Assembly: GCF_002217655.1 (NCBI RefSeq)
Contig: NZ_NEWK01000002.1
Location: 1,427,164 to 1,491,163, forward strand
Direction of reading: 5' to 3'
Length of the DNA: 64,000 bases
DNA from: Geobacillus thermocatenulatus
GTDB lineage: Bacteria > Bacillota > Bacilli > Bacillales > Anoxybacillaceae
Below are positions 7,743 through 16,428 of the stretch, in pieces. The notes beneath the pieces are model-generated. The model saw nothing but the letters and a program-made list of their open reading frames with translations, was not told the origin of the DNA and made no database searches. Numbering within the stretch: the first letter of the stretch is position 1; every line of letters begins with the position of its first letter. The translations under genes and the position numbers were made by a program.

Positions 7743-8771
7743 ATGGAAAGCTACCATGAGGTTCTTGAAGCGATCAATGCCGCGCCGGGCGATGGCGTAT
7801 TGGCCATGATCATCAATGTGCAAGGATCCGCGTACCAAAAAGAAGGAACGTGCATGTGGATTGGCGCCAACGGGGAAACGGTCGGGCTGCTGAGCGGCGG
7901 CTGCCTGGAAGAAGCAGCGGCGGCCTACGCCCGTGACGTATTGGCGAACCGCCAGGCAGCCGCTGTTTCGTTTGACTTGCGGACCGAGGACGATTGGTCG
8001 TGGGGGCAGGGCGCCGGCTGCAACGGCCTCATCCGTGTTTGGTTTGAGCCGGTGACGGGGGACACAAAACCGGTCTGGCTGGCGCTCAAGCGCTGCCTTG
8101 ACCGCGGCGAACATGTACTGATGGTCCGAAGCATCGTGTATCCAGACGAGCGGCCGTTTTTCCAAAGCGAAACAGGTGAACAATTCGGCGGTTGCCGCCG
8201 GACGCCGCAGCCGGAATGGCGCGAATGGCTTCAAAAAACGCCGTTTTATCAAGGGCGAAGCGGTTTGTACGAAGCGGACGGGGAAACGTTTTACGTCCAG
8301 CACTTTTGGCCAAAACCGCGCCTTGTCGTATTCGGCGCCGGACCAGACGCGCCGCCGCTCGTCTCAGCGGCCAAAGCCGCCGGGTTCTCCGTCATCGTAA
8401 GCGATTGGCGCCCGGCGTTTTGCCATCCATCCCATGTGCCGGACGCTGATGCATGGGTGGTTGGCTTTCCGCATGAAACGGTGTCCATGCTCCATTTGAA
8501 TGAACGCGATTTTGTCATCGTGATGACCCATCAATTTGAACGCGACCGCGAACTCGTCGCGTTGTTGGCTGATAAACCGCTCGCCTATCTTGGCGTTCTC
8601 GGCCCGCGGCAGCGCACAGACCGCCTCTTTCCTTCCGGCTCGGCTCCGTCGTTTGTCCATTCACCGGCAGGGCTTCCCATCGGCGCGCGCGGTCCGTATG
8701 AGATCGCCGTCAGCATCACCGCCGAATTGATCAGCATCCTTCGCAGGCGGTCAACGGAGGCGGGATCATGA
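7743..8771 (+). CDS. pucA: XdhC/CoxI-family molybdenum enzyme maturation factor
   Basis: 342 residues. N-terminal XdhC domain with GSAYQKEGTCMWI, GLLSGGCLEEAA and the Cys motif GAGCNGLI; C-terminal NAD-binding-like half with VVFGAGPDAPPLV and LAYLGVLGPRQR. XdhC proteins bind molybdenum cofactor, sulfurate it and insert it in xanthine dehydrogenase. GGAGGAT precedes the ATG at 7743. First gene of a five-gene operon; its stop overlaps the next start by four bases. Same position and length as B. subtilis PucA. Confidence 0.9.
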   Translation: MESYHEVLEAINAAPGDGVLAMIINVQGSAYQKEGTCMWIGANGETVGLLSGGCLEEAAAAYARDVLANRQAAAVSFDLRTEDDWSWGQGAGCNGLIRVWFEPVTGDTKPVWLALKRCLDRGEHVLMVRSIVYPDERPFFQSETGEQFGGCRRTPQPEWREWLQKTPFYQGRSGLYEADGETFYVQHFWPKPRLVVFGAGPDAPPLVSAAKAAGFSVIVSDWRPAFCHPSHVPDADAWVVGFPHETVSMLHLNERDFVIVMTHQFERDRELVALLADKPLAYLGVLGPRQRTDRLFPSGSAPSFVHSPAGLPIGARGPYEIAVSITAELISILRRRSTEAGS

Positions 8772-9406
8772 ATGGCCCAACCATCGCCGGCATTTATTTG
8801 GCAGCTGGAAAAAGCCGGCGGATGGGAACGGATAAACGCGCTTTGCCTTGGGGGGAAAGCACGCTGGGCGCTGCCGGCCTTCAGGCTGCACTTCATTCTT
8901 GCCTTGCGCCCGTCATCGTCGTCGTCCCTCCAGACGATGCGCTCGCGTGGCTTCCGGCTGAACTTCGGAATCATGAAAAGTGCCGCTTCGTCCGCTGCGC
9001 AGTCCATCACTGCGGTCAAGCGCATTCGCTTGTCTGCGGCCTGCAAGAAGCAGTCGCTAGCAGGGTCGACGCCTCCGCTGTGCTGCTTGCCGATCAGCCG
9101 TTTGTCACGTCTGAAACGATCGAAGTGCTGGCCGGCCTTTATCGCCGGCGCCGTCCTGATTACGTCGCCTTCGCCCGCTTCGGCACGCCGATGCCCCCAG
9201 TCATTTTTGGAAACCAAATGTTTCCTTCCCTGCTTTCTCTAAAGGGCGATGCCGGTGGGCGTGCGCTCCTTCGCGACCCCCACTGGCGCGGCCTTTTGTA
9301 TGAAGGGGGCGAAACAGCCAGCCTCGACATTGACACGAAAGATGATTATAAACATGCCGTCATCGTTCGAGAAGAAAAGGAGGGACGCCACCGTGGCCGT
9401 CGGTAA
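8768..9406 (+). CDS. pucB: MobA-like molybdopterin nucleotidyltransferase (MocA/PucB type)
   Basis: 212 residues with the nucleotidyltransferase start GIYLAAGKSRRMGTDKRALP (GxGxSxRMG...K) and VLLADQPFVT as the metal/nucleotide motif. MocA enzymes add CMP to molybdopterin to make the dinucleotide form of the cofactor used by this enzyme class; GMP or CMP use is not decided by sequence here. ATGA overlap with the preceding gene, and its 3' end overlaps the next gene's GTG start by 14 bases, so translation is coupled. Confidence 0.85.
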   Translation: MNGPTIAGIYLAAGKSRRMGTDKRALPWGESTLGAAGLQAALHSCLAPVIVVVPPDDALAWLPAELRNHEKCRFVRCAVHHCGQAHSLVCGLQEAVASRVDASAVLLADQPFVTSETIEVLAGLYRRRRPDYVAFARFGTPMPPVIFGNQMFPSLLSLKGDAGGRALLRDPHWRGLLYEGGETASLDIDTKDDYKHAVIVREEKEGRHRGRR

Positions 9407-11720
9407 AAGCATCATCCGCAAAGAAGCGTGGGACAAAGTGACCGGCCGGGCGAAATATACGAACGATTTCAAAGAACCGGGGATGCTTCATGCCTCTTTG
9501 GTGACAAGCCCATACGCCCACGCGCGCATCCTCTCGCTGGAGGCACGCCGCGCGCTCGCCGCCCCCGGCGTCCATGCTGTTGTGGTCGGTGAAGGGCTTC
9601 CGCTCACCGGTGAAGACATGCGCGACCGCCCGCCGATCGCCGTCGACAAAGTGCGCTACTATGGTGAAGTCGTCGCCGTCGTTGTCGCCGATACACTCGC
9701 TCAGGCCGAACAAGCGGCCCGCCTTGTCCGCGTCGTTTACGAACCTCTTCCAGCCGTCGGCTCGCCGCGCGAGGCGTTGAAAAAGGGCGCTCCATTATTG
9801 CATGAACACCTCGACCGTTATGAAAAAAACAAAACGACTCATCCTGAGCCAGGGACAAACGTCGCCCACCGGACGAAAATCCGAAAAGGCAACATTGAAC
9901 AAGGGTTTGCGGAAAGCGACGTCATCGTCGAAACGAGCGTATCGTTCGCCCCTTCTGACCATATCGCGATGGAAACACGCTGCGCCACGGCGGAAATTTG
10001 GCCGGACGGCACGATCCATATTTCCGCCTCGTCCCAGTCACCGTTTATGATCAAGAAGTTGCTTCATGCGTATTTTGGAGAAGAAACCGGCAAAGTCATC
10101 GTTCATACGCCGCTTGTCGGCGGCGCCTACGGAGGAAAAGCGCCCGTCCAGCTTGAGCTGCTTGCCTACCTTGCCTCCAAAGCGGTCGGTGGCCGAAAAG
10201 TGAGCGTCTGGAACAGCCGTGAGCATGACATGGTCACGTCGCCCGTCCATATTGGTTTGGAGGCAACCGTCAAAATCGGCGCGACAAAAGATGGCTTGTT
10301 CAAGGCCATGGAAATCTTATTTCTATTTGACGGCGGGGCTTATTCCGACAAGGCGATCGATGTCAGCCGCGCCGCGGCCGTTGATTGCACCGGCCCGTAC
10401 CATGTCGAAAACGTTTTTTGTGATTCATTGTGCGTCTATACGAACCGCCCGTACGCGACGCCGTTTCGCAGCTTTGGCCATTGTGAACAGGCCTTTGCCA
10501 TCGAGCGGGCCATCGATGAGCTGGCCCAGGAACTGCAGCTTGACCCATGGGAAGTGCGGCGCAAAAACGCCATCCACCCAGGCCACACGACGCCCACGCA
10601 AGTGCGGCTCACCAAAAGCAACGTCGGCAACATGCCAGCCTGCCTCGACCGATTGCGCGAACTGATGCACTGGGACGAGTGGCAGCGCGTCGAAGTGGAT
10701 GCCTATACGGTAAGAGCGAAAGGAATCGGCGCCGGCTGGAAAACATCGACAATCGACACCGACGCGAGTTCCGGCGTCATTTTAACGTTCAACTCCGACG
10801 GCAGTGTCAACGTCATCTCCGGCGTCGTCGAAATCGGAACGGGCACAAAAACGGTGCTCGCACAAATCGTCGCCGAACGGCTGAAGATGGATGTCGATCA
10901 AGTTCATGTCAAAATGGACATCGATACACAGACGACGCCCGAACATTGGAAAACGGTTGCCAGCCGCGGGACGTTTATGGCCGGACGCGCGGCGCTTGCC
11001 GCTGCCGATGATGCCATCCGTCAGTTAAAAGACATCGCCGCCTGCGTCTTGCGGGCCTCACCGGACGATTTGGAAGTCGGGTTCGGGCGCGTCTTTTTGC
11101 GCGATGACCCGGCCATCTTTCTTCCGATCAAAGACATCGCCTATGGCTACAAGTTCCCAAATGGCAACGCCATCGGCGGGCAAGTGATCGGGCACGGCCA
11201 CTACATTTTGCGCCGCTTGACCCCCCTTGATCCAAAGACCGGCGCCGGCAAACCGGGCCCAGAGTGGGGCGTATGCGCCGAAGGAGTGGAAATTGAGTTC
11301 AACCGCCGCGACTACACGTATCGCATTGTCAAAGCGTATGCGGTCATTGACGCCGGCAAAGTGCTCAACCCAAAGGCAGCGCTTGGCCAGGCCATGGGAG
11401 CGATGAGCATGGGGCTAAGCTTTGCCAGCCGCGAAGGGTTTCTGTTTGACAAAGAGCAACGCGTCTTAAACCCGCAGCTGCGCACATACCGGCCGATCCG
11501 CTTCGGCGAACATCCGGAGTACATCGTTGAATTTGTCGAAACGCCGCAAATCGATGCCCCATACGGCGCCCGCGGCATCGGCGAACACGGCCTAATCGCC
11601 ATGCCCGCCGCCTTGGCCAACGCCTTGTCGCTCGCTGCCGGCGTTCCGCTCAATAAACTGCCGCTTGTGCCGGAACTCATTTGGCGGACACAGAAAGGAG
11701 ACTCCTATGGTTCCGTTTGA
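9393..11720 (+). CDS. pucD: Molybdenum-binding large subunit, xanthine dehydrogenase family
   Basis: 775 residues. The GTG at 9393 is chosen because AAAAGGAGGG is eight bases upstream; the frame is open further up but lies inside pucB. Domain a/b hammerhead (TGRAKYTNDFKEPGML, VLHRR-type strands) is followed by molybdopterin-binding motifs GGAYGGKAPVQ and the conserved terminal GARGIGEHGLIAMP, whose Glu is the catalytic base. Around residue 355 the active-site loop reads TPFRSFGHCEQ, not the GFG-PQ of typical xanthine dehydrogenases nor the AYXCSFR of CO dehydrogenase. Purine hydroxylation is inferred from the operon; another N-heterocycle or aldehyde is possible. Confidence 0.9.
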   Translation: MAVGKSIIRKEAWDKVTGRAKYTNDFKEPGMLHASLVTSPYAHARILSLEARRALAAPGVHAVVVGEGLPLTGEDMRDRPPIAVDKVRYYGEVVAVVVADTLAQAEQAARLVRVVYEPLPAVGSPREALKKGAPLLHEHLDRYEKNKTTHPEPGTNVAHRTKIRKGNIEQGFAESDVIVETSVSFAPSDHIAMETRCATAEIWPDGTIHISASSQSPFMIKKLLHAYFGEETGKVIVHTPLVGGAYGGKAPVQLELLAYLASKAVGGRKVSVWNSREHDMVTSPVHIGLEATVKIGATKDGLFKAMEILFLFDGGAYSDKAIDVSRAAAVDCTGPYHVENVFCDSLCVYTNRPYATPFRSFGHCEQAFAIERAIDELAQELQLDPWEVRRKNAIHPGHTTPTQVRLTKSNVGNMPACLDRLRELMHWDEWQRVEVDAYTVRAKGIGAGWKTSTIDTDASSGVILTFNSDGSVNVISGVVEIGTGTKTVLAQIVAERLKMDVDQVHVKMDIDTQTTPEHWKTVASRGTFMAGRAALAAADDAIRQLKDIAACVLRASPDDLEVGFGRVFLRDDPAIFLPIKDIAYGYKFPNGNAIGGQVIGHGHYILRRLTPLDPKTGAGKPGPEWGVCAEGVEIEFNRRDYTYRIVKAYAVIDAGKVLNPKAALGQAMGAMSMGLSFASREGFLFDKEQRVLNPQLRTYRPIRFGEHPEYIVEFVETPQIDAPYGARGIGEHGLIAMPAALANALSLAAGVPLNKLPLVPELIWRTQKGDSYGSV

Positions 11721-12549
11721 CTTTGCCTACTACCGGCCGCAGTCGATCACCGAAGCGACAGCGCTGTTTGCCGCTCTCGAGCGAGACGGAAAACGGCCGC
11801 TCTACTACGGCGGCGGCACGGAGATCATCACGTTGTCTCGTTTGAACCTTGTCCGCACCGCCGCCGTCATTGATATAAAAGCGATCCCTGAATGTCGGGC
11901 TCTTGATGTCGGCCATGATTCTCTCGTACTTGGAGCGGCGCTCTCCCTCGCCGAGCTCGAAGAAGCAAATCCGTTCCCGTTATTGACAAAAGCGGCGCGA
12001 GAAGTTGCCGACCGGACAGCGCGCAACCAAATTACGCTCGGCGGCAACATTTGCGGGCAAATTTTTTACCGTGAGACCGCACTGCCGCTATTCGTCGCCG
12101 AGGCGGATGCCATCATCGCCGGGCCATACGGCATTCGGCAATGCCGCTTCCTTGACTTGTTTCATCAACAGCTGCAGCTTGGCCGCGGTGAATTTGTCGT
12201 CCAATTTAAGGTCGATCGCGCCGCCGCCACCCTGCCCCATTTCCATCGCAAGCGCCGCAAACAAGGGGAAGTCGGCTACCCGCTTGTGACGATTGTAGCG
12301 CTGAAAAAAGACGGGACGGTTCGCGTTGCTCTAAGCGGCGTCTGTCCGTTCCCGTTCCGCTCCGCTGAAGTCGAGGCGCATGTAAACGACCGGAGCCGCC
12401 CAGTTGGTGAACGAATCCAAGCGGCGGTTGACGCCTTCCCTCGCCCGATTTTGCACGATATTGAAGGCTCGGCGGACTACCGGCTGTTCGTGGCCGCCCA
12501 GCTGCTTGAAGATATGCTTGGTGAGCTCGGAGACAGAGAAACCGTCTAA
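11707..12549 (+). CDS. pucC: FAD-binding medium subunit, xanthine dehydrogenase family
   Basis: 280 residues. FAD-binding motif YYGGGTEIITLSRL near residue 35 and LGGNICGQIFYRETA near 110, the second FAD contact. Passes electrons from the Fe-S subunit to the acceptor. Start ATG at 11707 follows AAAGGAG and overlaps the end of pucD by 14 bases. Length matches B. subtilis PucC (about 277). Gene order here is A-B-D-C-E. Confidence 0.9.
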   Translation: MVPFDFAYYRPQSITEATALFAALERDGKRPLYYGGGTEIITLSRLNLVRTAAVIDIKAIPECRALDVGHDSLVLGAALSLAELEEANPFPLLTKAAREVADRTARNQITLGGNICGQIFYRETALPLFVAEADAIIAGPYGIRQCRFLDLFHQQLQLGRGEFVVQFKVDRAAATLPHFHRKRRKQGEVGYPLVTIVALKKDGTVRVALSGVCPFPFRSAEVEAHVNDRSRPVGERIQAAVDAFPRPILHDIEGSADYRLFVAAQLLEDMLGELGDRETV

Positions 12550-12564
12550 ACAGGAGGTGGGCAT

Positions 12565-13056
12565 GTGGACATGGAGGAAACGACAAAGCGGGAGCTTGTG
12601 CTATCCATTAATGGAGAACGAAGATCGATCGTCGCTCGCCAATCCGAAACGCTGCTGTTTGTTTTACGCGATGGGCTGGGGCTGACCGGGGCCAAGCCAG
12701 GCTGTTTGAACGGCGACTGCGGCGCCTGCACCGTCTTAGTCGACGGCACGCCGATCAAATCATGCATGATGCTCGCGATTGAGACAGTCGACAAAGACAT
12801 CACCACGATCGAAGGGCTTGATGATGCCCCCATTCAGCACGCCTTCGTCCGCCACTTCGCCTTTCAGTGCGGCTATTGCACTCCTGGATTCATTATGAAC
12901 GCCCACGCGCTCATCGAGCGGCGCCCAAACGCCGATGAGGCGACGATTCAAGAATGGCTGGAGTCGAATATTTGCCGCTGCACAAGCTATCAAGAAATTG
13001 AAGCGGCGGTCAAAGAAGTGCTTGAAGCCAAAAAAGCAAAACCAACAGATCCTTGA
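12565..13056 (+). CDS. pucE: 2Fe-2S small subunit, xanthine dehydrogenase family
   Basis: 163 residues with both iron-sulfur clusters: plant-ferredoxin type GCLNGDCGACTVLVDG...SC in the N-terminal half and the C-terminal CGYCTPGF plus SNICRC in the four-helix domain. GTG at 12565 is six bases after GGAGGTG and is preferred to the ATG six bases on. Last gene of the operon, followed by a terminator. Confidence 0.93.
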   Translation: MDMEETTKRELVLSINGERRSIVARQSETLLFVLRDGLGLTGAKPGCLNGDCGACTVLVDGTPIKSCMMLAIETVDKDITTIEGLDDAPIQHAFVRHFAFQCGYCTPGFIMNAHALIERRPNADEATIQEWLESNICRCTSYQEIEAAVKEVLEAKKAKPTDP

Positions 13057-13066
13057 CGAGCAATGG

Positions 13067-13098
13067 GGATCCCGAACCCAATCGGGATATTCTTTTTT
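13067..13098 (+). terminator. Terminator of the puc operon
   Basis: ATCCCGA...TCGGGAT stem with six-base loop followed by ATTCTTTTTT, 10 bases after pucE. Confidence 0.85.
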
Positions 13099-13117
13099 GA
13101 TGCGGTATACATCTCAT

Positions 13118-13258
13118 CGAAAAGGCCGGTGATTTACTAGGGCAACAGCTTCCTGGAATCGCTTCTCAAGTAGAAAAACCTTGTAGCATCAGCCCCTACT
13201 TTCACACGTTCACCCATCGATCAAAGCAAACAGCGGTTTTTCACCGGCCTTCTAAATA
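13118..13258 (+). repeat. Dispersed intergenic repeat, copy 2, with 11-bp terminal inverted repeat
   Basis: Begins AAGGCCGGTGATTTA, contains CGCTTCTCAAGTAGAAAAACC and ends TCACCGGCCTTCTAAAT. The ends AAGGCCGGTGA/TCACCGGCCTT are a perfect inverted pair. Similar to 4044-4147 and, reversed, to 43340-43410. Confidence 0.6.
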
Positions 13259-13262
13259 GCTA

Positions 13263-13322
13263 TTGACAAAAATATAACGTTAACGTTAATGTTATATTTG
13301 TAAAAATGATCGTGATCACGAT
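13263..13322 (+). promoter_or_regulatory. MerR-type promoter with nested palindromes
   Basis: TTGACA (13263-13268) is followed by AATATAAC...GTTATATT arms (13271-13298) enclosing the perfect 12-bp palindrome AACGTTAACGTT, and then by the 14-bp palindrome ATCGTGATCACGAT (13309-13322). No well spaced -10 is seen at 17 bases, in keeping with MerR promoters that have long spacers and need activation. The two palindromes may bind different regulators. Confidence 0.5.
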
Positions 13323-13339
13323 AAAGCGAGGGGCCCCGA

Positions 13340-13768
13340 ATGGACCGATTCAAAATCGATGACGTCGCCAAAGCAACCGGCCTAACAAAGCGGACGATCC
13401 GCTATTATGAGGAGATTGGCTTGATCAAGCCGCCGGCGCGCAGCGAAGGCGGCACACGCCTTTATACAGCTGAGGACATCGAACGGCTGAAAAACATCGT
13501 TGCCGCGCGCGAAGTGCTCGGCTTTTCGCTTCAAGAGCTGCAGCATTTTTTGGCGCTGAAAGAAACGATGGAGACGCATCGGGCGGAATACCGACATGCG
13601 GCCGCTGGGAGCGAAAAACGGCGTGAACTGGAACAAATCAGCGCTGGATTGCGTCGGCAAATCGCCATGCTGGAAGAGAAAATGAAGAAGATGGCCATGC
13701 TGAAGCAAGAGCTGGACCAAATGGCAGAGCGGGTAGACGCCCTCTTGCAAGAAAGGAGAGAAGAATAA
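13340..13768 (+). CDS. MerR-family transcriptional regulator
   Basis: 142 residues: winged helix DVAKATGLTKRTIRYYEEIG, wing GGTRLYTAEDIERL, then a long coiled coil with ELEQISAGLRRQIAMLEEKM. No Cys cluster for metals, so a drug- or small-molecule-responsive member is likely. Its stop overlaps the MFS start by one base, so regulator and exporter are one unit, and the palindromes upstream are probable autoregulatory sites. Start chosen after AGCGAGGGG. Confidence 0.9.
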   Translation: MDRFKIDDVAKATGLTKRTIRYYEEIGLIKPPARSEGGTRLYTAEDIERLKNIVAAREVLGFSLQELQHFLALKETMETHRAEYRHAAAGSEKRRELEQISAGLRRQIAMLEEKMKKMAMLKQELDQMAERVDALLQERREE

Positions 13769-14925
13769 TGGAGGAAGGGAGAAAAACAAGGGCGCGATGG
13801 ATTACCGTCGCCGCCGCCTTTTTAGCGTTTATGGGCATCGGGATCGTCGACCCGATTTTGCCGGTCATCGCCGAAAGCATCGGCGCCACCCATTGGCAAG
13901 TCGAAATGTTGTTTACCGCCTACATTTTGACGATGGCGGTCATGATGATCCCGGTCGGTCTTGTTGTCAGCCGTATCGGCGATAAACAAATGATGGTGAT
14001 CGGGCTTGGCCTCGTTACGATTTTTTCGTTGTTGTGCGGCTTTGCTTCTACTATTCCGCAACTGTCGCTCTTTCGCGCCGGCTGGGGATTGGGCAATGCG
14101 ACATTTTTCGCCACAGCCATGACGTTGTTGATCGCGTTGACGCCGCAGGCAAGCACCGCGGTCGGCCTGTATGAAGCAGCGATCGGTCTCGGCATGGCCG
14201 GCGGTCCGCTCGTCGGCGGACTGCTCGGCCAACATTCATGGCGCTATCCTTTTCTCGGCACGAGCGTCTTGATTTTCATTGCCTTTTTACTCGTCACCTT
14301 TTTCGTCTATGATCCGAACAAAGGAAAGCCGAAAAAAGCGGTCGGCCTGCAAGAAATGCGGCGGTTGCTTTCGTTCCCGCCATTTTTAAAAGGGGCGGTC
14401 GGCGGCATGCTTTACTATTACGGCTTTTTCGTCGTATTGGCGTATTCGCCTTTGATCATTGGACTGTCGGCCATCCAAATCGGCCTCGTTTTCTTCGGCT
14501 GGGGGCTCTGCCTTGCTTATGGCTCAGCGGTGCTCGCCCATCAGCTTGAGAAACAATATGAACCAAGGGGAATTTTGCCATACGGTTTGCTGATGTTCGC
14601 AGCCTTATTGCTGCTTCTTGTAGTCGCCAAGCCGACATGGCTTATGGTAACGCTCATCATTTTGTCTGGGCTCGTCTCCGGACTCAACAACGCTTTGTTT
14701 ACAAGCTATGTGATGGAAACATCGCCATATGAGCGGGGAGTGACGTCCGGCACGTACAATTTCGTCCGCTGGCTCGGGGCGGCTGTCGCTCCGGTGCTGT
14801 CCGGCATCATCGGCCACACCATTTCTTCAAAAGCGCCGTTTATGGTGGCCATGGCGCTGGCGCTCATCGCCTTCCTGTTCCTTTCCTGGCGCAAGCGCAA
14901 GACTTCGGCACCCAAAACGGCATAG
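13768..14925 (+). CDS. MFS transporter, probable drug exporter
   Basis: 385 residues with 12 hydrophobic segments. Motif A between TM2 and TM3 reads GLVVSRIGDKQMM, and the antiporter-type motif C region in TM5 reads AAIGLGMAGGPLVGGLLG, which marks proton-coupled drug exporters. Coupled by one-base overlap to the MerR regulator, so expression should rise with the regulator's ligand. Substrate cannot be read from the sequence. Confidence 0.9.
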   Translation: MEEGRKTRARWITVAAAFLAFMGIGIVDPILPVIAESIGATHWQVEMLFTAYILTMAVMMIPVGLVVSRIGDKQMMVIGLGLVTIFSLLCGFASTIPQLSLFRAGWGLGNATFFATAMTLLIALTPQASTAVGLYEAAIGLGMAGGPLVGGLLGQHSWRYPFLGTSVLIFIAFLLVTFFVYDPNKGKPKKAVGLQEMRRLLSFPPFLKGAVGGMLYYYGFFVVLAYSPLIIGLSAIQIGLVFFGWGLCLAYGSAVLAHQLEKQYEPRGILPYGLLMFAALLLLLVVAKPTWLMVTLIILSGLVSGLNNALFTSYVMETSPYERGVTSGTYNFVRWLGAAVAPVLSGIIGHTISSKAPFMVAMALALIAFLFLSWRKRKTSAPKTA

Positions 14926-14969
14926 CCGTAAAAAAAACAGGCGATAACAATCATTTCGCGTCTAAAATC

Positions 14970-15003
14970 AGAAAACGCCCGTTCCAGACGGGAACGGGCG
15001 TTG
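14970..15003 (-). terminator. Terminator of the lysine operon (also faces the MFS gene)
   Basis: ACGCCCGTTCC and GGGAACGGGCGT arms with an AGAC loop. On the minus strand a TTTTCTGATTTT tail follows; on the plus strand the tail is weaker. Confidence 0.7.
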
Positions 15004-15113
15004 TTCACAATTCGCTTCCCGGCCGCAGCCATTTTGCCATCGTGTTCGCGGCGGCGAAGCATTGCCCTTTTTCACGAAACTGCTTCCATCCTCCTGCTTA
15101 TGGCGCTTGCTGT

Positions 15114-16271
15114 TCAGCTATGAACCGTCCGCTTCTCACTGATAAGAACGCCTCGTTTTTTCATCTCCTCCATATACACATCCCCCGGAACGATTTGCTC
15201 CGGCGGATAGACGCCGCGCTTGGTGATCACCCCACGGCCGATGAGCTGAGCGACAGCGGAAATGGTGTAGGCCGTCGTACGCGCCATCGCCGTCACCTTA
15301 TTTTCGCGGTCATTGAACGTGACGGTTTCGTATTCCAGCACCGTTTCCTTTCCATCTTTCCTACCGCCGACGATGACCCGAAGCAACACCACATCATCTT
15401 TCCCTTTCAAATCAAGGAGCGGCTTCAGGACGGAAAGCAGCACATCGCGCGGTTTGACTTTGCATCCATTGACCTCCACTTCCACATCGTGGCGCGTCAA
15501 ATTCAAATCGACGAGCAGCTTAAATTTTTCTGCATGGCCGCGGTAGCGGATCGTTTTGTACTCGAGCCGCTTCAAGTTCGGAAACGAGCGCGAGAGCGTC
15601 GACGTCCCTCCTGAGGTATGAAACGCTTCAAGCGGCCCGAACCGGTCGAAATAAATCGGCTCGACTTCCGAAAGCGACGGCACTTCCTGCTTTTGGCCGT
15701 CGCGGATAATGAGAGACGGATCGGTGTAATGGTCAAGCAGCCCCTCGAGCGAAAACACATGGTTGTACTCGAGCGGCGGTTCGGGGCGGACGGGGATGCC
15801 GCCAACATACAGCAAGATGGATTCCACCTCATCGAGTTGACTCGCCCCATAGCCGGATAAAATGTTGATCATCCCCGGCGCGACGCCAAGATCCGGAATG
15901 ATCGTCACCCCAGCGGCTTGGGCTTGTTCATGCAGCTCAAGCACCCGGTCGGTGATATGGCCGATATGGCCGCCTAAATCGACAGAATGGACGCCAGCTG
16001 CAATAGCTGTTTTCGCCACCGTTTCATTGAAGCGGTAAAACAAGGCATTGACGACGACATCATGCCCTTGCATGGCCGCTGCCAGTTGTTGCGGATCGCC
16101 GGCATCCACCCGCACAGCGGCAAGCTTTTCGGAATGAAGCTGCCGCACCGTCTGCTCCGCCTTGGCCAAATCGACATCCGCCAGCGTCACCGCCTCAACA
16201 TCTTGGCTTTGCACTAAATCGCGCGCCGCTTCTTTTCCCATCAGCCCCGCTCCAAGCACGAGCACTTTCAT
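15114..16271 (-). CDS. lysDH: L-lysine 6-dehydrogenase (saccharopine dehydrogenase fold)
   Basis: 385 residues from ATG 16271, which follows GAGGGGGAAAG. N-terminal Rossmann motif [17 protein letters not shown], then [18 protein letters not shown] and [19 protein letters not shown] typical of saccharopine-dehydrogenase-like enzymes. From memory it is nearly the same as the characterised G. stearothermophilus enzyme, which oxidatively deaminates the 6-amino group of lysine with NAD to allysine, which cyclises to piperideine-6-carboxylate. Last gene of the four-gene operon; the aldehyde dehydrogenase upstream is the natural next step. Confidence 0.9.
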   Translation of the reverse strand: MKVLVLGAGLMGKEAARDLVQSQDVEAVTLADVDLAKAEQTVRQLHSEKLAAVRVDAGDPQQLAAAMQGHDVVVNALFYRFNETVAKTAIAAGVHSVDLGGHIGHITDRVLELHEQAQAAGVTIIPDLGVAPGMINILSGYGASQLDEVESILLYVGGIPVRPEPPLEYNHVFSLEGLLDHYTDPSLIIRDGQKQEVPSLSEVEPIYFDRFGPLEAFHTSGGTSTLSRSFPNLKRLEYKTIRYRGHAEKFKLLVDLNLTRHDVEVEVNGCKVKPRDVLLSVLKPLLDLKGKDDVVLLRVIVGGRKDGKETVLEYETVTFNDRENKVTAMARTTAYTISAVAQLIGRGVITKRGVYPPEQIVPGDVYMEEMKKRGVLISEKRTVHS

Positions 16272-16428
16272 CGTTCTTTCCCCCTCTGTCACCGATTGTT
16301 TGCCATACGCTTACATGACAGCCGCTGTTTTCACATCGTTGCCGCGGCCGCCGCTTCGATTCACGATATAGGTTCCACGTTGATCTTCGCTTCTCTTTTG
16401 CCGGCCATGTTGCAAGCGACAGCCCGGT

